From the NCBI GenBank assembly GCA_963555705.1, contig OY743168.1, positions 95,644,925 to 95,708,924 on the forward strand: DNA of 64,000 nucleotides, in the 5' to 3' direction. The notes beneath the pieces are model-generated. The model did not search any database. It was not told the DNA's origin and saw only the letters and a program-made list of their open reading frames with translations. Made by a program: the position numbers and the translations under genes. This document shows, piece after piece, positions 1 through 10,873 of the stretch; the stretch's first letter is position 1; each line of letters starts with the position of its first letter. Source of the DNA: Ligustrum vulgare. Its lineage: Eukaryota; Streptophyta; Magnoliopsida; Lamiales; Oleaceae.

Positions 1-977
1 TTGAATGTGACGCCACTTGACTACTGCTGATAGGGTTAGGGTTTCTGGAAGTTGATTTTTGGGAGCGGGTGCTTTTTGCAGACTTGATACATGGGGATTT
101 AGAACCTGGAGACGATAAATTGGGATTAAAATTTTCTAATTGTTTTGAAATTTCACTAAATTTTGATCGGTTCGATTCTTTTGCAGGCGTAATTACTCCG
201 GCTTTTATAGAACCTGAATCCATTAGAAAGCTCTCCGGTTAACAGATGACGAATAGGGTTTTCAGAGAGGGAAACAACAAATTTGAAATGATATTGGTTT
301 TCTTTTTTCACGATTAGAGTTTCATTGTCGATGCAATGGAAGGGAAACAGATGACCGTTGAGTTTTGGGCGCTCCGTTTGTAACGGCTAGTTGACGGGCT
401 GTGTTTTGGAGCGTTGGATGTATTGTTTGAATGATTCTATGATCCTGGACCGTTGGCTTTCTGCAGACCAATCTATCTATATCTATATCTACTATATTAT
501 TAATATTAATATTTAATTTAATATTATTTATTTATATTATTAATAGTAACTGAGATTCTGACCAATTAATTTTGACCAGAATCTAAATTAGCAACAGATT
601 CCAAATTTTAAATGCTACACAATTTCCCGCTTGAAAATAAAACTGGTTTCATGAATGCTGTACATGATTCTCATAATGGACAATTCCAGACTATATATGC
701 AGATTACTGACCAACAGTTTATTAACTTCTCCATGACAAAATACTGGGAACTACAATAGCTTAAATAGTACATTTCAGTTTGCAAATCCAACGTTTGATA
801 ATTTACTGCAAGTTACAAATTTTTAGTCTTTGAACTCACATCCCTTGAACAAACTCTCTCCAAAATCAACAAAAAATCTTCAAAAATCACCAAATTTCTC
901 ATAAATCATCCTTCAAAGTTCTCTCAATGGACACAAGCAGCAAATTGAAAGAGAGCTCTCGACTCAAGAACCGAAAA
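1..977. other. No gene recognised
   Basis: No convincing coding frame is visible. The left part (1-470) is less AT-rich and could be promoter or UTR of a gene outside the window. About 473-550 is a simple TA/TTA-rich stretch. The remainder is ordinary AT-rich spacer leading into the RPL39 pseudogene. Confidence 0.5.
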
Positions 978-1133
978 ATGCAGTCCCACAAGATGTTCAT
1001 GATAAAGAAGAAGTTGGCAAAGAAGTAGAGGCAGATCATGCCCATTCCGTACTGGATTCGGTTGCGCATTGACACTACCATACTCTACAACGCCAAGCGA
1101 CGCAGTTGGCGCCGAACCAAGCTCAGCTTCTAA
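978..1133 (+). pseudogene. RPL39: RPL39 (60S ribosomal protein eL39) pseudogene
   Basis: The frame from ATG at 978 to TAA at 1131-1133 is exactly 51 codons plus stop, the length of plant eL39, a small basic protein of the large ribosomal subunit near the exit tunnel. It reads MQSHKMFMIKKKLAKK, then a stop, then continues in phase with PIPYWIRLR and ends [14 protein letters not shown]. Codon 17 (1026-1028), normally Met, is TAG, and several usually invariant residues are changed. No intron interrupts the frame, which suggests a retrocopy, but there is no clear poly(A) tail or target-site duplication. The antisense 60-residue frame at 899-1081 is a shadow. Identity is secure because length, basic motifs and C-terminus all agree; the retrocopy origin is inference. 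Confidence 0.9.
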
Positions 1134-1388
1134 ACGAAGCCCCTATTTGTCAGCGCTCTTATCATTCTACTTTGGTTTCCCATTTGGGTTTAATTGCTAA
1201 TCTTGATACAGATTGTAAAGTCGACGATTTGAGTCGTGTTCGTCGGTATTCAAATCTCGAGGTTGGTATGGCATGTTGGGTTTTCGGGTTTTATTTATCA
1301 GTGGGTCAAAAAGAGGGACCAAAGATCTGATGGAGGAGGATGTGGTGTGCCGCCCGTGCTGGATTGCTGGAGGTGCATGCTGAGTTGC

Positions 1389-1992
1389 CAGAGACGGAGA
1401 TAGGGGGCAACCGCCCTCCAACATTGTATGCTTGTTTACTATTCCTAGTTAATTTGTAATATATTTTTCAATTTCGCCCTTGCAAAAATTTTGACTTTCC
1501 CCCACAAAATTTTGAAATTTTTTATTATTATTTTTCATTAATAAATATTGACCCAATAACTTAAACTTTAAAATTCAACCATATAAAAGTCTTAGACCTA
1601 AACAAAAGATCCAATAGTATAGCTCAAATCCAATACAAAAGCAATTAAGGAAATGATGAGGATAAGGAGATGCCAATTTCAGATATCCAAGTCATCTATA
1701 CCATCTGTTATATAGAAAGGTAATTTAATTTTTGATATCCATCTAATGATCGTGTTTTCAATTTGTATAAGGTTAGACACATAGATGGACAAATTATTTT
1801 TGTATTGATAAATTGATTATTTTTTTGGTTAGTCAATCTAACTTGTCTATTTTGGTACTCAAAATTGTAATTTTCAGTCCTCTTAGTTAAAAAAAAATAA
1901 AAAAAATCGGGGGCGAACCGTTGGAGGGAGGCCCGCCCCCTCCACCCTTGGATTTTCTCCTCCGCAACATTGAAATCCTAGCTACGTCCCTG
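1389..1992. mobile_element. hAT-type non-autonomous transposon
   Basis: The ends are inverted repeats: CAGAGACGGAGATAG on the left and, reverse-complemented, CAGGGACGTAGCTAG on the right (12 of 15 match). They are flanked by a degenerate 8-bp duplication, TGAGTTGC (1381-1388) and TAAGTTTC (1993-2000), 6 of 8 identical. A CAGRG-type terminus with an 8-bp duplication is the hAT signature. The interior (604 bp in all) is AT-rich and has no transposase frame. An old insertion, judging from the decayed duplication. Confidence 0.7.
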
Positions 1993-2092
1993 TAAGTTTC
2001 TGAAAGTGGAACCACCGGACTTTGTAAACTGATCTTAAGATTTTTTGGTTTCAGGTGCGACGTTGAGGAGGAGGATGAGGCAGTCTTCTTTC

Positions 2093-2333
2093 TAGGGTCT
2101 GTTTGATATCCTAGAATTGGGTGGAAAAGAATTCATTTTCCATCAAAGTTTTCCTACTTAGGTGTTTGATAGGAAGATTGAATTCGAATTCGAATTCTAA
2201 GGTACAATCATTTCAAGCACAAAATTAACAAATTCCATGAAAACCAATTATTTGGGAGGGAAGGTGATTTTTGTTTTCCTACTAAGATGGAATTTGATTT
2301 CTTTTCCATATTTTTCTATCAAATACTACCTTA
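2093..2333. mobile_element. Candidate MITE
   Basis: The left end TAGGGTCTGTTTGATA mirrors the right end TATCAAATACTACCTTA imperfectly; the GTCTGTTTGATA/TATCAAA pattern is common in small hAT-like plant MITEs. No target-site duplication was confirmed. A short palindromic run of GAATTC units lies near 2182. Confidence 0.4.
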
Positions 2334-3400
2334 GTTTTTTTCTCAATTGGTAAATACTGACCTAATAACTCAAGCCCAATAACCTAAAGCCTAAACCCAA
2401 TATAACACTAGAGCGCTTAGATGGTACTCAATCAGATGGTTCAATTGCTTCCAATCCGTCAACGGACTCTTCCTCCTCTCCGCCCGATTGTAGTTGTGCA
2501 AATTTTTGTGTTGGGCAATTTTATGCAGATTGTTAATTGATGGTACTCGATCAGATGGTTCTTTTTTCTGTTAAACATGGAGCGTTTTGATACTTTCAAT
2601 GAGAAATTTTTTTGGATATTTATTTACAGATTGTGGTTAATGGGTTGTGGCACTTCGATGCTTTTTCTTGAAATAGCTTATTCCACCTAATTGCTACATC
2701 ATATTGATTACGTACTCGGTCTCGGAAGAACTGTTTTTTGGACATAAATTGGAACTTCTTGCCAATATTTGTTCTGTTACTTGTATTTCGATTACCTTCA
2801 TCCTCCTTATTTCTTTTCTTATGGCTACTTCTCGGTGACCAGAGCAACATGTATCGTATTAAGAGAGATTCCACTTCATTGAAAAAATGGTTTGCTTGGT
2901 GAGAATTCTGAGTCTCTGACTGGTAATTTTTGGTTTTCGATAGCTCTTATGGTAAATTTTGACTGTTGTTGGCATCTCAGCTGGTGATGAGGTTTGGGTA
3001 GCTTGCTTCATCCTCGAAAATTCTGTTGAAATGTTTAATAATGAATTGATTTACAGAGGATCATCAAGATTGCGGGGGTCATATTATCATTTGATCCAAA
3101 ACCAATCTAGGTGAGGATTGATTTTAGGATAAATCTTGGCTAATAAAAAACCATAGATATAATTTTGCTCGATTTATGATTCTTTTTGTCCTGTTTATTA
3201 CTAGGGGCCTAGGGTGACTGAACGGAGGAGGAAATACATGGAAATATCCTTAAAAACTTACCAATTTTTGAAAATATTCTAACAATTTTATATCTTTTAA
3301 AAATAGCCTTAAACACTATAAACTACCACAAATATCCTTATATATCATATTTCAACTAAACCCATTAAGATTTAGAAAAGTTACAACCTAATCCTTGAAA
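2334..3400. other. No gene recognised
   Basis: AT-rich spacer. The antisense frame at 2620-2874 (84 residues) has no recognisable domain and no conserved context, so it is not called. The last 200 bases before the viral insertion are very AT-rich and the exact virus/host junction cannot be fixed. Confidence 0.4.
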
Positions 3401-3462
3401 TTTTATTAATTTTGTTTATGATATTATTTTATTTTTGTTCGCTCATAGTAGCACCCATCACT

Positions 3463-3475
3463 TGGTATCAGAGCC
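3463..3475 (+). promoter_or_regulatory. tRNA-Met primer-binding site of the endogenous virus
   Basis: TGGTATCAGAGCC is complementary to the 3' end of plant initiator tRNA-Met, the minus-strand DNA primer of caulimovirids. By convention it marks position 1 of the viral genome. It lies three bases before the first viral ATG (3478). Confidence 0.9.
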
Positions 3476-3477
3476 AT

Positions 3478-3783
3478 ATGGCAGATCTAAAAGATAAATA
3501 TTATATGACAAAAAATAAAAATGAATACATAATATATACATCAAGATTTATAATTATGCATACATTAATACTACCCGATAATTATAAAATAGAAATCTTA
3601 AACACTTTAAAAGATTTAGATAAAGATGTAAGAAGAGAAATATATGATCTAATAAATTTTGATATAATAAAAGAAGATTTTATCATAAACGAAATATTAG
3701 ATTTAATACACAAAGATATACTAGAAGAGTTATATAAAGATTATAAAAATGGATTATCATATAGTGGATCCTCAATTAATTAG
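3478..3783 (+). CDS. Viral ORF1, unknown function, about 101 aa
   Basis: The frame is intact from ATG at 3478, directly after the primer site. An upstream in-frame ATG at 3412 precedes the primer site and is less likely. The protein is small, acidic and helical, rich in Ile, Leu, Lys and Asp, with no motif I recognise. Caulimovirids often have a small unassigned ORF here. Its 3' end overlaps the start of the next ORF (ATG at 3749). Intactness may simply reflect short length. Confidence 0.6.
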   Translation: MADLKDKYYMTKNKNEYIIYTSRFIIMHTLILPDNYKIEILNTLKDLDKDVRREIYDLINFDIIKEDFIINEILDLIHKDILEELYKDYKNGLSYSGSSIN

Positions 3784-4174
3784 ATATCTAGATATAGAAA
3801 CAAATGAAAAATTAGATTTAATAGTAGAACAAAGAAGAAATTTAATGGACCAAATAAGAGAAGAAAGAAATATAAAATGACAAGAAAAATTAAGATTAAA
3901 ATTATTGGAGAAAAAGAAAGAATATTTTGATAAAATTTTAAAAAAATTACCAAAAATTCAAACGATTTTAGAAGACAAAGAAAAAACTAGAAAAGAAAAA
4001 TATGATAAAACAAACACATTGGAAGACTATCTAAAATATTATAGAATATATCATAGAAAATCAATGATTGGATTAATAGAAGAATATTGTGAATATCAAA
4101 TAATGAATTATAAAGAAGCAAAATATGAAACAAAACTTATTCTAGAAATCGAACATATTAAAGGAAGAAATTAA
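3749..4174 (+). pseudogene. Viral ORF2, unknown, one internal stop
   Basis: About 141 codons from ATG 3749 (MDYHIVDPQLIRYLDIE), interrupted by TGA at 3878-3880 and then open to TAA at 4172-4174. It is lysine/glutamate-rich and probably coiled-coil (KLRLKLLEKKKEYFDK). The stop overlaps the next ATG as TAATG, a coupled termination/re-initiation layout typical of polycistronic caulimovirid RNA. Virion-associated proteins in this family are small coiled coils, but assigning that role here would be a guess. Confidence 0.55.
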
Positions 4175-5213
4175 TGACAGGATTTCCAGAAATAAAATTT
4201 GAAAAACAAATAATAAAAAATATAAGACTTCCAGTTGGATCTTATCAAATAAAAGGAGCAAATACAACTATGTTTCAACCATTAAGCTCATGGGGAGAAT
4301 CTGATGGATTTCTTAACATGAAATTAAATTGGATAAGTGCATTTTTATGGCAAACATATAAAAACATAAATTTACAAGATAAATTAGCTATCAAATAATC
4401 TTTAGGAATAGAAAAGATAGTAGATTATATTGCGGATGAATTTTTAAGAGAAAATTGGATAAGTAATTCTGAAGCAGAATCAATAAGAGAAAAAGATAAT
4501 GCAAGAATAAGATTAATAAATTTAACAATATGTGATATGTGTAAATCAAAGAATACACTTGTAAATTTAAAGAATATTATTATGTCCAATTCTATAGTAA
4601 TGAAAATCAAGAAGTATATAGAGATATGTATTACAATAAATTACCAGGTTCATGGGGAATATACTTTAAAATAGAATTTGAAAAATTTATTAGAGATAAC
4701 CCTGGAACACCTAGAACATTAGGATCAAGGATAAAATTCTTATTTGAAAGATTAACATATATATGTCAACAAAGACAATTATTAAAGAAATCAAGAAAAC
4801 TAACTAGAATATGTTGTGAAGATATGAAAAAACCTACCCAATGGGGATGTAACCCTGAAAGAAGAAAAAATAATAAAAGAAAATATAAAAATAGAAAGTT
4901 TAAAAAATTCAAAAACTTCAGAAAAAGATATATAAAACCTAAGAGGAGATATTACAAAAGAAGATATAATCCAAATAAAAAATAGAAAAATAAGACTTAT
5001 AAGAAAGATAAAAGCCAATGCAAATGTTGGAATTGTGGAGAAATTGGACATATAAGCCCTGATTGTAACAAAAACAAAGTTAAAATATTACAAAATGAAT
5101 ATCTAGAAATAGAAAGTGAACTAAGTGAAATATCAGATATTGAAGAATACTATGATCAAGAAATCTATATAAGTGAAACGGATTCAGAAAGCAATGAATC
5201 AGAATCAGAATAA
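4174..5213 (+). pseudogene. Viral coat protein, broken
   Basis: Starts at the TAATG overlap (ATG 4174). The N-terminal part includes FQPLSSWGESDG; the core contains ICDMCKSKN and, after a frameshift near 4553, FKEYYYVQFYSNE, the kind of Cys/Tyr-rich segment seen in caulimovirid capsids. A strongly basic Arg/Lys tract follows (about 4850-5010), then a CCHC zinc knuckle (CWNCGEIGHISPDC, 5025-5066) and a very acidic tail rich in Glu and Ser ending at 5211-5213. The basic tract, knuckle and acidic tail together are diagnostic of capsid protein, which packages viral DNA. Lesions seen: a stop at 4396-4398, the frameshift near 4553, and TAG at 4983-4985. Confidence 0.85.
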
Positions 5214-6500
5214 AGAAATAGAAACAAATAAGAACATAGATAAACAAGAATATGAAGGAATAGAAGGTTATGGATTAAAAGTAACTTTTGATAACAATAA
5301 GTTCAGAAAAATACAAAAATTATCTTTAAATTTGAAAATAGGAAGATGAGAAATATTAGACAGAATATGGAAAAGAGAAAAAGTAGCAATAAATGAATAT
5401 CATAAAATTGAAAGTGCAATAGATGTTAGAACCATTCAAGGAAAACACAAATTAAATCTTTTAACAAAAAATACAGTTACAGAATTATTAACAAAGATCA
5501 ATAGAAAATAAAGTGAAAAGATTCAATATGTTTACTTAGCAGGTATCCAAATAATGTTTAAATCTCTGTTTAGAGAAGGATTAGATTTGCATTTGACTGT
5601 AAGTTTACATGATGGAAGAATTATAAATTTAAAAGACAGTCATTTAGGAACAATAGAAGGAAATCTAGCATATAAGAAACTAATATTTACATGTTACCCA
5701 AAATATTGTATATCATTAAAAGATAGAAGTTTTAATGAAGTTTTAGGACTACATTTCAAATTACATAAAGATGATATAATGGAACCAGAAGATAAAATTA
5801 TGACTATAGAATACAGGGCATTATACACATTTACTAATTCTAATTATGGAAACATTTATTCTAAAAAACCATATATTAAAATTCATAAAGAATGTAAAGA
5901 TTTTGGTAAAACTGTAGAACCAGATAAACAAATAAGTTTAGTTCTAAGAAACTATGAACTTACTATAACAAAAAATAAACTAGAAATCATAGAGTTACGA
6001 GAAAAATAATACCCTAATAATAACATAACATTTGAAGATGGCAGATTAATTAGGAGATCAGCAAGTTTACCTAATAGAAAACAATTAGGAGAAACTAGTA
6101 ATATAAAAGAAATAAAACTTAATAGAAATACTGGAAATATGAAAATAGAAGGTGAATATTTTAATGGAATAGAACATATAAAAGGATCAAAATATTAATT
6201 GACACAGGAGCTAGTGAATGTCATATAGCTTCAAATAGAAATAAAGGACTAATATCTCATAGAACCGATCCATATAGATATATAAATTTTGATGAACAAG
6301 TACATATGACTGAACTTGAAGTAAAATTACCAATAAAAATAGGAGGAATAAATCTCCTAGTACCATGTCATGTATATGGTAATCCTCATGTATTATTAGG
6401 AATGAGCTTTCTAGATGGACTAGAAGATTATAGTATAAAACGTGAAGGATTATATATAACTCATAATAGTCAAACTATACTATGCAGAAAAGCTGAATAA
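5194..6500 (+). pseudogene. Viral movement protein with C-terminal aspartic protease, broken
   Basis: Begins at ATG 5194 inside the coat-protein tail. The 30K-type movement region spans about 5370-5960; it includes VYLAGIQIMFKSLFREGLDL, DSHLGTIEGNLAYKKL and a Tyr/Thr-rich end, matching the caulimovirid movement-protein core that forms plasmodesmal tubules. Stops interrupt it at 5347-5349 (TGA, probably a former Trp), 5509-5511 and 6007-6009. Beyond 6009 the phase continues, then a frameshift near 6190 leads into ILIDTGASECHIA (Asp-Thr-Gly at 6201-6209), a retropepsin active-site motif, with a second hallmark LLGMSFL near 6395-6415. The frame ends TAA at 6498-6500, directly abutting the next ATG. 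A second protease motif follows in the next ORF. Fusion of the first protease to the movement protein is inferred from phase continuity. Confidence 0.8.
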
Positions 6501-8405
6501 ATGAATAACCAAATAAGTTTTCCATTAGCCGTTTATATACAAGTTACAATTGCTGAAACAAATATAACAACCTGTGCATTAATTGACACGGGAAGTGATA
6601 TAACAATATTCAAAATTTTCTTAATAAAATCATGGAATACTAATGGAAAGATAAAAATTACAGGAGTAACAGGAGAAAGTACTCATATAATTAATAGTGC
6701 TAATAAAATTGATATAATACTTGGAAGTAAGCAAATAGTTGTAAATAAAATATATAATTATAACAAATTAGAATGTGATTTATTATTAGGAAATGACTTT
6801 ATACAACAATTTCAATATTATAAACAAAATAATTACATGATAATGTTACAAACACCTTGTGCACATTTACTAAAAATACCAAGAGAATTTCGACCTTACA
6901 GAGTTCAGCTAACACAGCGTGGTGATAAATGGGAGAAAAAATCAATTACACAAAATGAAATAAAAAATAAAAGAATAATGTATAAAAAAGTCTTAAAAAC
7001 GAATATACAAACGAACATGGAAAAAATCATTGATCAACTAGAAAAAAATTGTGGAGAGAATCCATTACTATTTTGGAAACCACATTATCCAAAAGCTAAA
7101 ATAGAATTAACAGAAAATATTATTATAAGAGTTAGACCAATGATGTATACCATACAAGATACACAAGAGTTTAAAACTCAGATAAAAGAATTACTTAACC
7201 AAAAATTAATCAGACCTAGTAATGGACCCCATAGTAGTCCAGCTTTTATGGTCATGAAACATTCTGAACAAAAAAGAGGAAAAGCTAGAATGGTGATAAA
7301 TTATAAAGAATTAAACAAATATACTAAATTTGATGGATACTTTTTACCAAATAAAGAGGTACTAATAAATCTTGCAAAAGGAAAGCAATATTATTCCAAA
7401 TTTGATTGCAAATCATGATTTTGGCAAGTAAAAATGGAAGAAGATAGTATTCAATATACATCATTTAGTACTCCACAAGGTAAATATGAATGAATGGTTA
7501 TGCCATTTTGTTTAAAAAATGCACCACAAATATATCAAAGAAGAATGGATAACATATTTAAATTTTTTAATGAATTCTTAATTGTTTATGTCGATGATAT
7601 ATTAATATGTTCTAATAATAGAGAAGAACATAGAAACCATTTAATTAAATTTATAAATGAATGCAAAAAAGAAGGAATTGTTTTTTCAAAAAATAAAGCT
7701 ATAATAGAAAAACAAGAAATTGATTTTCTTAGATTATCAATAGATAAAAGTGAGATAAAATTATAAACCCATATATCTAAGAAAATTGAAAGTTTTCCAG
7801 ACAAATTAGAATCAAAATAAAAAATACAAAATTTTTTAGGATGTTTAAATTATGCAGAAGGATTTATTGAAAATTTATTAAAAAAGAGACATAAAATTCA
7901 AATTTTACTCAGGAAAATAAATATCAAATGATGGAGTGATGAACACGCAGAAATTGTCAAATCACTAAAAGAAGAATGTAAAAATTTGCCAAAATTAAGA
8001 TTACCAGATGAAAAAGATAATTTGATAGTTAATACTGATGCCTCGGATAAGTATTGGGCAGCAATATTAAAAACAGATCTTAATGAAATTTGTAGATACT
8101 CAAGTGGAACGTTTAATCAAGCAGAAATAAATTATACTACTCATGAGAAAGAACTGTTAGCAATCATCAAATGAATAAAGAAGTTTTCATTGTTTTTATT
8201 ATCTAAGAAACTCATTGTTGAAACTGATAATTCTCAAGTTGCAGGTTTAGTAAAAAATAAATTACCACCAGAACCTCAATATAGAAGGCTCCATAGATGG
8301 CAAGCCTATTTGACATTTTATAATTTTGATATAGTTCATATTAAAGGTGTTAATAATTATCTTGCGGACTTTTTAAGCAGGAATATTGAATTTGCAGATG
8401 GATAA
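6501..8405 (+). pseudogene. Viral protease-reverse transcriptase-RNase H polyprotein, broken
   Basis: Starts at ATG 6501 immediately after the previous stop. Order: aspartic protease (CALIDTGSDITIF, Asp-Thr-Gly at 6585-6593; partner motif LLLGNDF), linker, reverse transcriptase (KARMVINYKELNKYT; active site YVDD at 7587-7598), RNase H (VNTDASDKYWAAIL near 8029; HEKELLAI; VETDN). It would copy pregenomic RNA into DNA in the cytoplasm. In-frame stops include 7416-7418, 7491-7493, 7764-7766, 7818-7820, 7929-7931 and 8172-8174. Those at 7491, 7929 and 8172 are TGA where Trp is expected from the surrounding motif. No large deletion is visible; the RT and RNase H catalytic motifs are all still legible. 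Confidence 0.93.
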
Positions 8406-9369
8406 TATCAAAAAATCCCTGATAGACGCCAAAAAGCGAATGAACTTCCTCATGGAGGAAGCTAAAGATATAAAGCTTGGAATTGAACAACTTGCAGAAA
8501 CTCTCCATGGAAGTTTCAAGCAATTGATGTAAATCTCAACATTTCATCACAATTATACTAAAGAATTGAGCGATAACATAATTGAGATTGAATCTCAGTT
8601 TGAATCGTTGATTACCAAACAGGTTATATAAAAAAAATCACAATCAATGCCAAAGATGAACATACAAGGGTAGTCAGGATTCGTGCTGAAGAAGAAGATG
8701 ATTCCCCTTTTTTACCAAAAGAAAACGAATATAAAACTACTGTTGAAGTTATATATGAACTTCAAGAATGTGATTGCTATTACATTTCGTCTGTAGACCA
8801 TGTATATCTACGATTGATCGTTACTCAGGGAGGAGATCCCGTCATGACAAAAATGGCAGCTGATTATGGATTCTTGGATCTTATCTATCCAGGAAAAGAT
8901 CTGAAAGAAATCGAAAAATTTGATGATTTACTAAAAGGAGAAATTTCAAAGTTTGCTCAAGGAAGATCCATATATATTTAAAATTTATTCAATCAGTCCT
9001 GAAATTGATGGAATGATATATTATCCTACTGAGCATATTATCACGATTGGGTATGTTGTTCGAAACTTTCAAATTGAAGTTGGAAAAAATACCAAGTCAG
9101 TACCAAACATTACAAGATCATGGTTTAGATCCCGAAGGGTGTTGGGAATTAAAGTTCTCTACAACATTGCCAAAAACCTGTACGAAAAAAAATTCAAATG
9201 CATATGCCAGTACAATGGATGGACCCTACTCACTAATGGAGGAAAAGAAAAGTCAACAATCTTGCAAGAATACATCAATAAATTTGATACTCATCAAATC
9301 CATGGAAGCTTTGCCACTTTGCAAGAGGCGTGCATAGCCAGGAACTGCCCCACACGCCAAAGGAATTGA
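8398..9369 (+). pseudogene. Viral translational transactivator (TAV), broken
   Basis: ATG 8398 overlaps the polymerase stop. The N-terminal part (8398-8640) is helical with stops at 8530-8532 and 8629-8631. From about 8740 the phase includes GFLDLIYPGKDLKEI (8860-8905), resembling the conserved region of caulimovirid TAV, followed by GMIYYPTEHIITIGYVV and a basic stretch SWFRSRRVLGIKVLY. A frameshift near 8960 separates these. The C-terminal part has QYNGW and GSFATLQEA, which recall the RNase-H-like fold embedded in TAV. A different frame at 9047-9337 overlaps the same DNA and is judged a shadow. TAV promotes re-initiation on polycistronic viral RNA, which fits the TAATG-type overlaps upstream. 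The assignment rests on motif resemblance and position after polymerase. Confidence 0.75.
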
Positions 9370-9605
9370 TGGACATCTGGAAGCCACTTATGGATCTGCT
9401 TTATATGCCAACAAAATTGATGGACAAGTGGAAGCTGTTTAATAGATCTACTTTAATTCAACAATGCAGAACAATGTAGGGGTCATCTCAAGACCAAAAA
9501 ATAGAGTGATAAGTGTCCCTATAATGTAAGAGTAATGTGATGTAATAAATAATAGAGGGACAGGTGTGTCCTTAGGTGAAAAAAGCTGTGAAATTGTTAG
9601 ATCGA

Positions 9606-9776
9606 TGATGTAAGCAGTGATGTAATTGTGTCCAATGTAGTATTATAAATAGAGGCCTCCGGGATAGTTGAAAGACAGAACTCTCTTGAGCACTTAGTTT
9701 GTGAGAAAGCCAAAAATCTTCTGTCTTTGAAAAATTCTCATACCAATCCTTTGTCAATCTTCATATTATCAATAAA
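9606..9776 (+). promoter_or_regulatory. Viral pregenomic RNA promoter and poly(A) signal
   Basis: Two TGATGTAA motifs (9606-9613, 9618-9625) are spaced 12 bp apart, an as-1-like arrangement seen in pararetrovirus promoters and bound by plant TGA bZIP factors. TATA box TATAAATA lies at 9644-9651. AATAAA lies at 9771-9776, about 120 bp downstream, where terminally redundant pregenomic RNA would be polyadenylated on the second pass. All spacings fit a caulimovirid promoter. Residual activity is possible because these elements are intact. Confidence 0.8.
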
Positions 9777-10102
9777 ATCCCAATTTACTTATCATATTAT
9801 GATGAATTTCTAAATTCTTGTCTTCTAAATCCTATTTTCAAAAAGAAAATATAATATTAAGAAAACTCCCTACACTCTGTCCTAAAATATTTTCCATCTA
9901 AAGAGTTATACAGTGAAGGCATCCAGGTTTAGCTAATAACCCGTGAAGGCAGGAAGTCATTGGAGGGTGTGGAGCAGAAACCTATAAGCCTGAAGGTCAC
10001 TAACAATAGAAGGAAAATACAAAGGTACTGAGAACAGGAAAAGAGGTTAGTATTCTTAATATATCTATCTTTACAGAATTAGGAGGAAGAAGAGCTTTTA
10101 AC
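9777..10102 (+). other. Viral leader region
   Basis: Non-coding DNA between the poly(A) signal and the next viral ORF. It contains the related phrases GTGAAGGCATCCAGG and GTGAAGGCAGGAAG and several short open frames, as expected for a structured pregenomic leader. No primer site is seen here; that lies at 3463. Confidence 0.5.
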
Positions 10103-10456
10103 ATGACAGAATTCAGAATTGTTAAATTTAATTATCAAAACAGTCCTTATAATGATGAATATCATAGCATAATTGAACCTTTATTCATGTATAAACAGTT
10201 TATTAGACCAAATAATGAAATAAAAAAGTTATATCATGTTTATATGTCATGCTTGTTAGCTATCTTTCCAACATTAAAAAGAATATTAGGATTAGAAATT
10301 ACAAAATCGATTATTTATTTTTGGCTTGATAGTGATAATACTGAAATAAATAATGAATTATATTTAGGATATGTGTTTAGTAGTGATAATGATTATGATC
10401 CTGTAATAGATTACGACAGTGATGGAAGAGATGAATCTTTCTTTACCAGTTTTTGA
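10103..10456 (+). CDS. Viral ORF after the leader, unknown, 117 aa
   Basis: Intact frame MTEFRIVKFNYQN, with a hydrophobic middle (VYMSCLLAIFPTLKRILGL) and an acidic C-terminus rich in Asp and Ser. No family recognised. It is the first ORF downstream of the viral promoter and leader, so it would be the first translated. The composition matches the other viral ORFs, not host genes. Confidence 0.55.
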   Translation: MTEFRIVKFNYQNSPYNDEYHSIIEPLFMYKQFIRPNNEIKKLYHVYMSCLLAIFPTLKRILGLEITKSIIYFWLDSDNTEINNELYLGYVFSSDNDYDPVIDYDSDGRDESFFTSF

Positions 10457-10850
10457 AAATCATAATATCATGAATAACAATAATTATATCATGAAAAAAC
10501 CCAGAACTAAAAGAGGTCCATATAAAGTTCAAAAGCATATCAAAAGTAAAAAAAAAAAGCATTGAATATGAAAATGAAAATGATAAAATATGATACCAAG
10601 AGCAACTCTAAGCATCACAAGAGATATTAAAAAGTTTTAAAGAAAATTTAATAGAAAACTTTGCTAGAGGAACTGTAAGATCTATAATGATACATGATAT
10701 TCAAGATATAATTGATAAATTAGAAAAGAGAAAGAAAAATATTTCAAAATATAATATACCATTTGAATCAATTATAAATATCATGACTGACATAGACATT
10801 ATCAATTCTCAAACACTCATAGAATTTGAAAAATTACTTGAAACTTTATA
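10457..10850 (+). pseudogene. Viral ORF remnant, basic then helical
   Basis: A basic piece (PRTKRGPYKVQKHIKSKKKK, 10501-10560) is followed, after stops and a phase change, by a helical segment including SFKENLIENFARGTVRSIM and ending in LIEFEKLLETL at about 10848. It is probably one former ORF split by stops. No family recognised. Confidence 0.4.
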
Positions 10851-10873
10851 AATTATTTATCTCTGTGTTTATA

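Noticed and set aside
899..1081. 60-codon antisense hydrophobic frame
   Set aside because: Exact shadow of the RPL39 pseudogene on the other strand.
3463..3475. A tRNA gene at the tRNA-Met-complementary site
   Set aside because: Only the 13-base primer complement is present; no tRNA body or pol III boxes.
5347..8174. Reassignment of TGA to Trp in the viral genes (alternative genetic code)
   Set aside because: TAA and TAG stops and frameshifts are also present, and one TGA (11098) replaces Gly rather than Trp. Decay by mutation explains all of them.
9047..9337. 96-codon frame overlapping the viral transactivator
   Set aside because: The alternative phase gives the TAV-like motifs; this one has no recognisable pattern.
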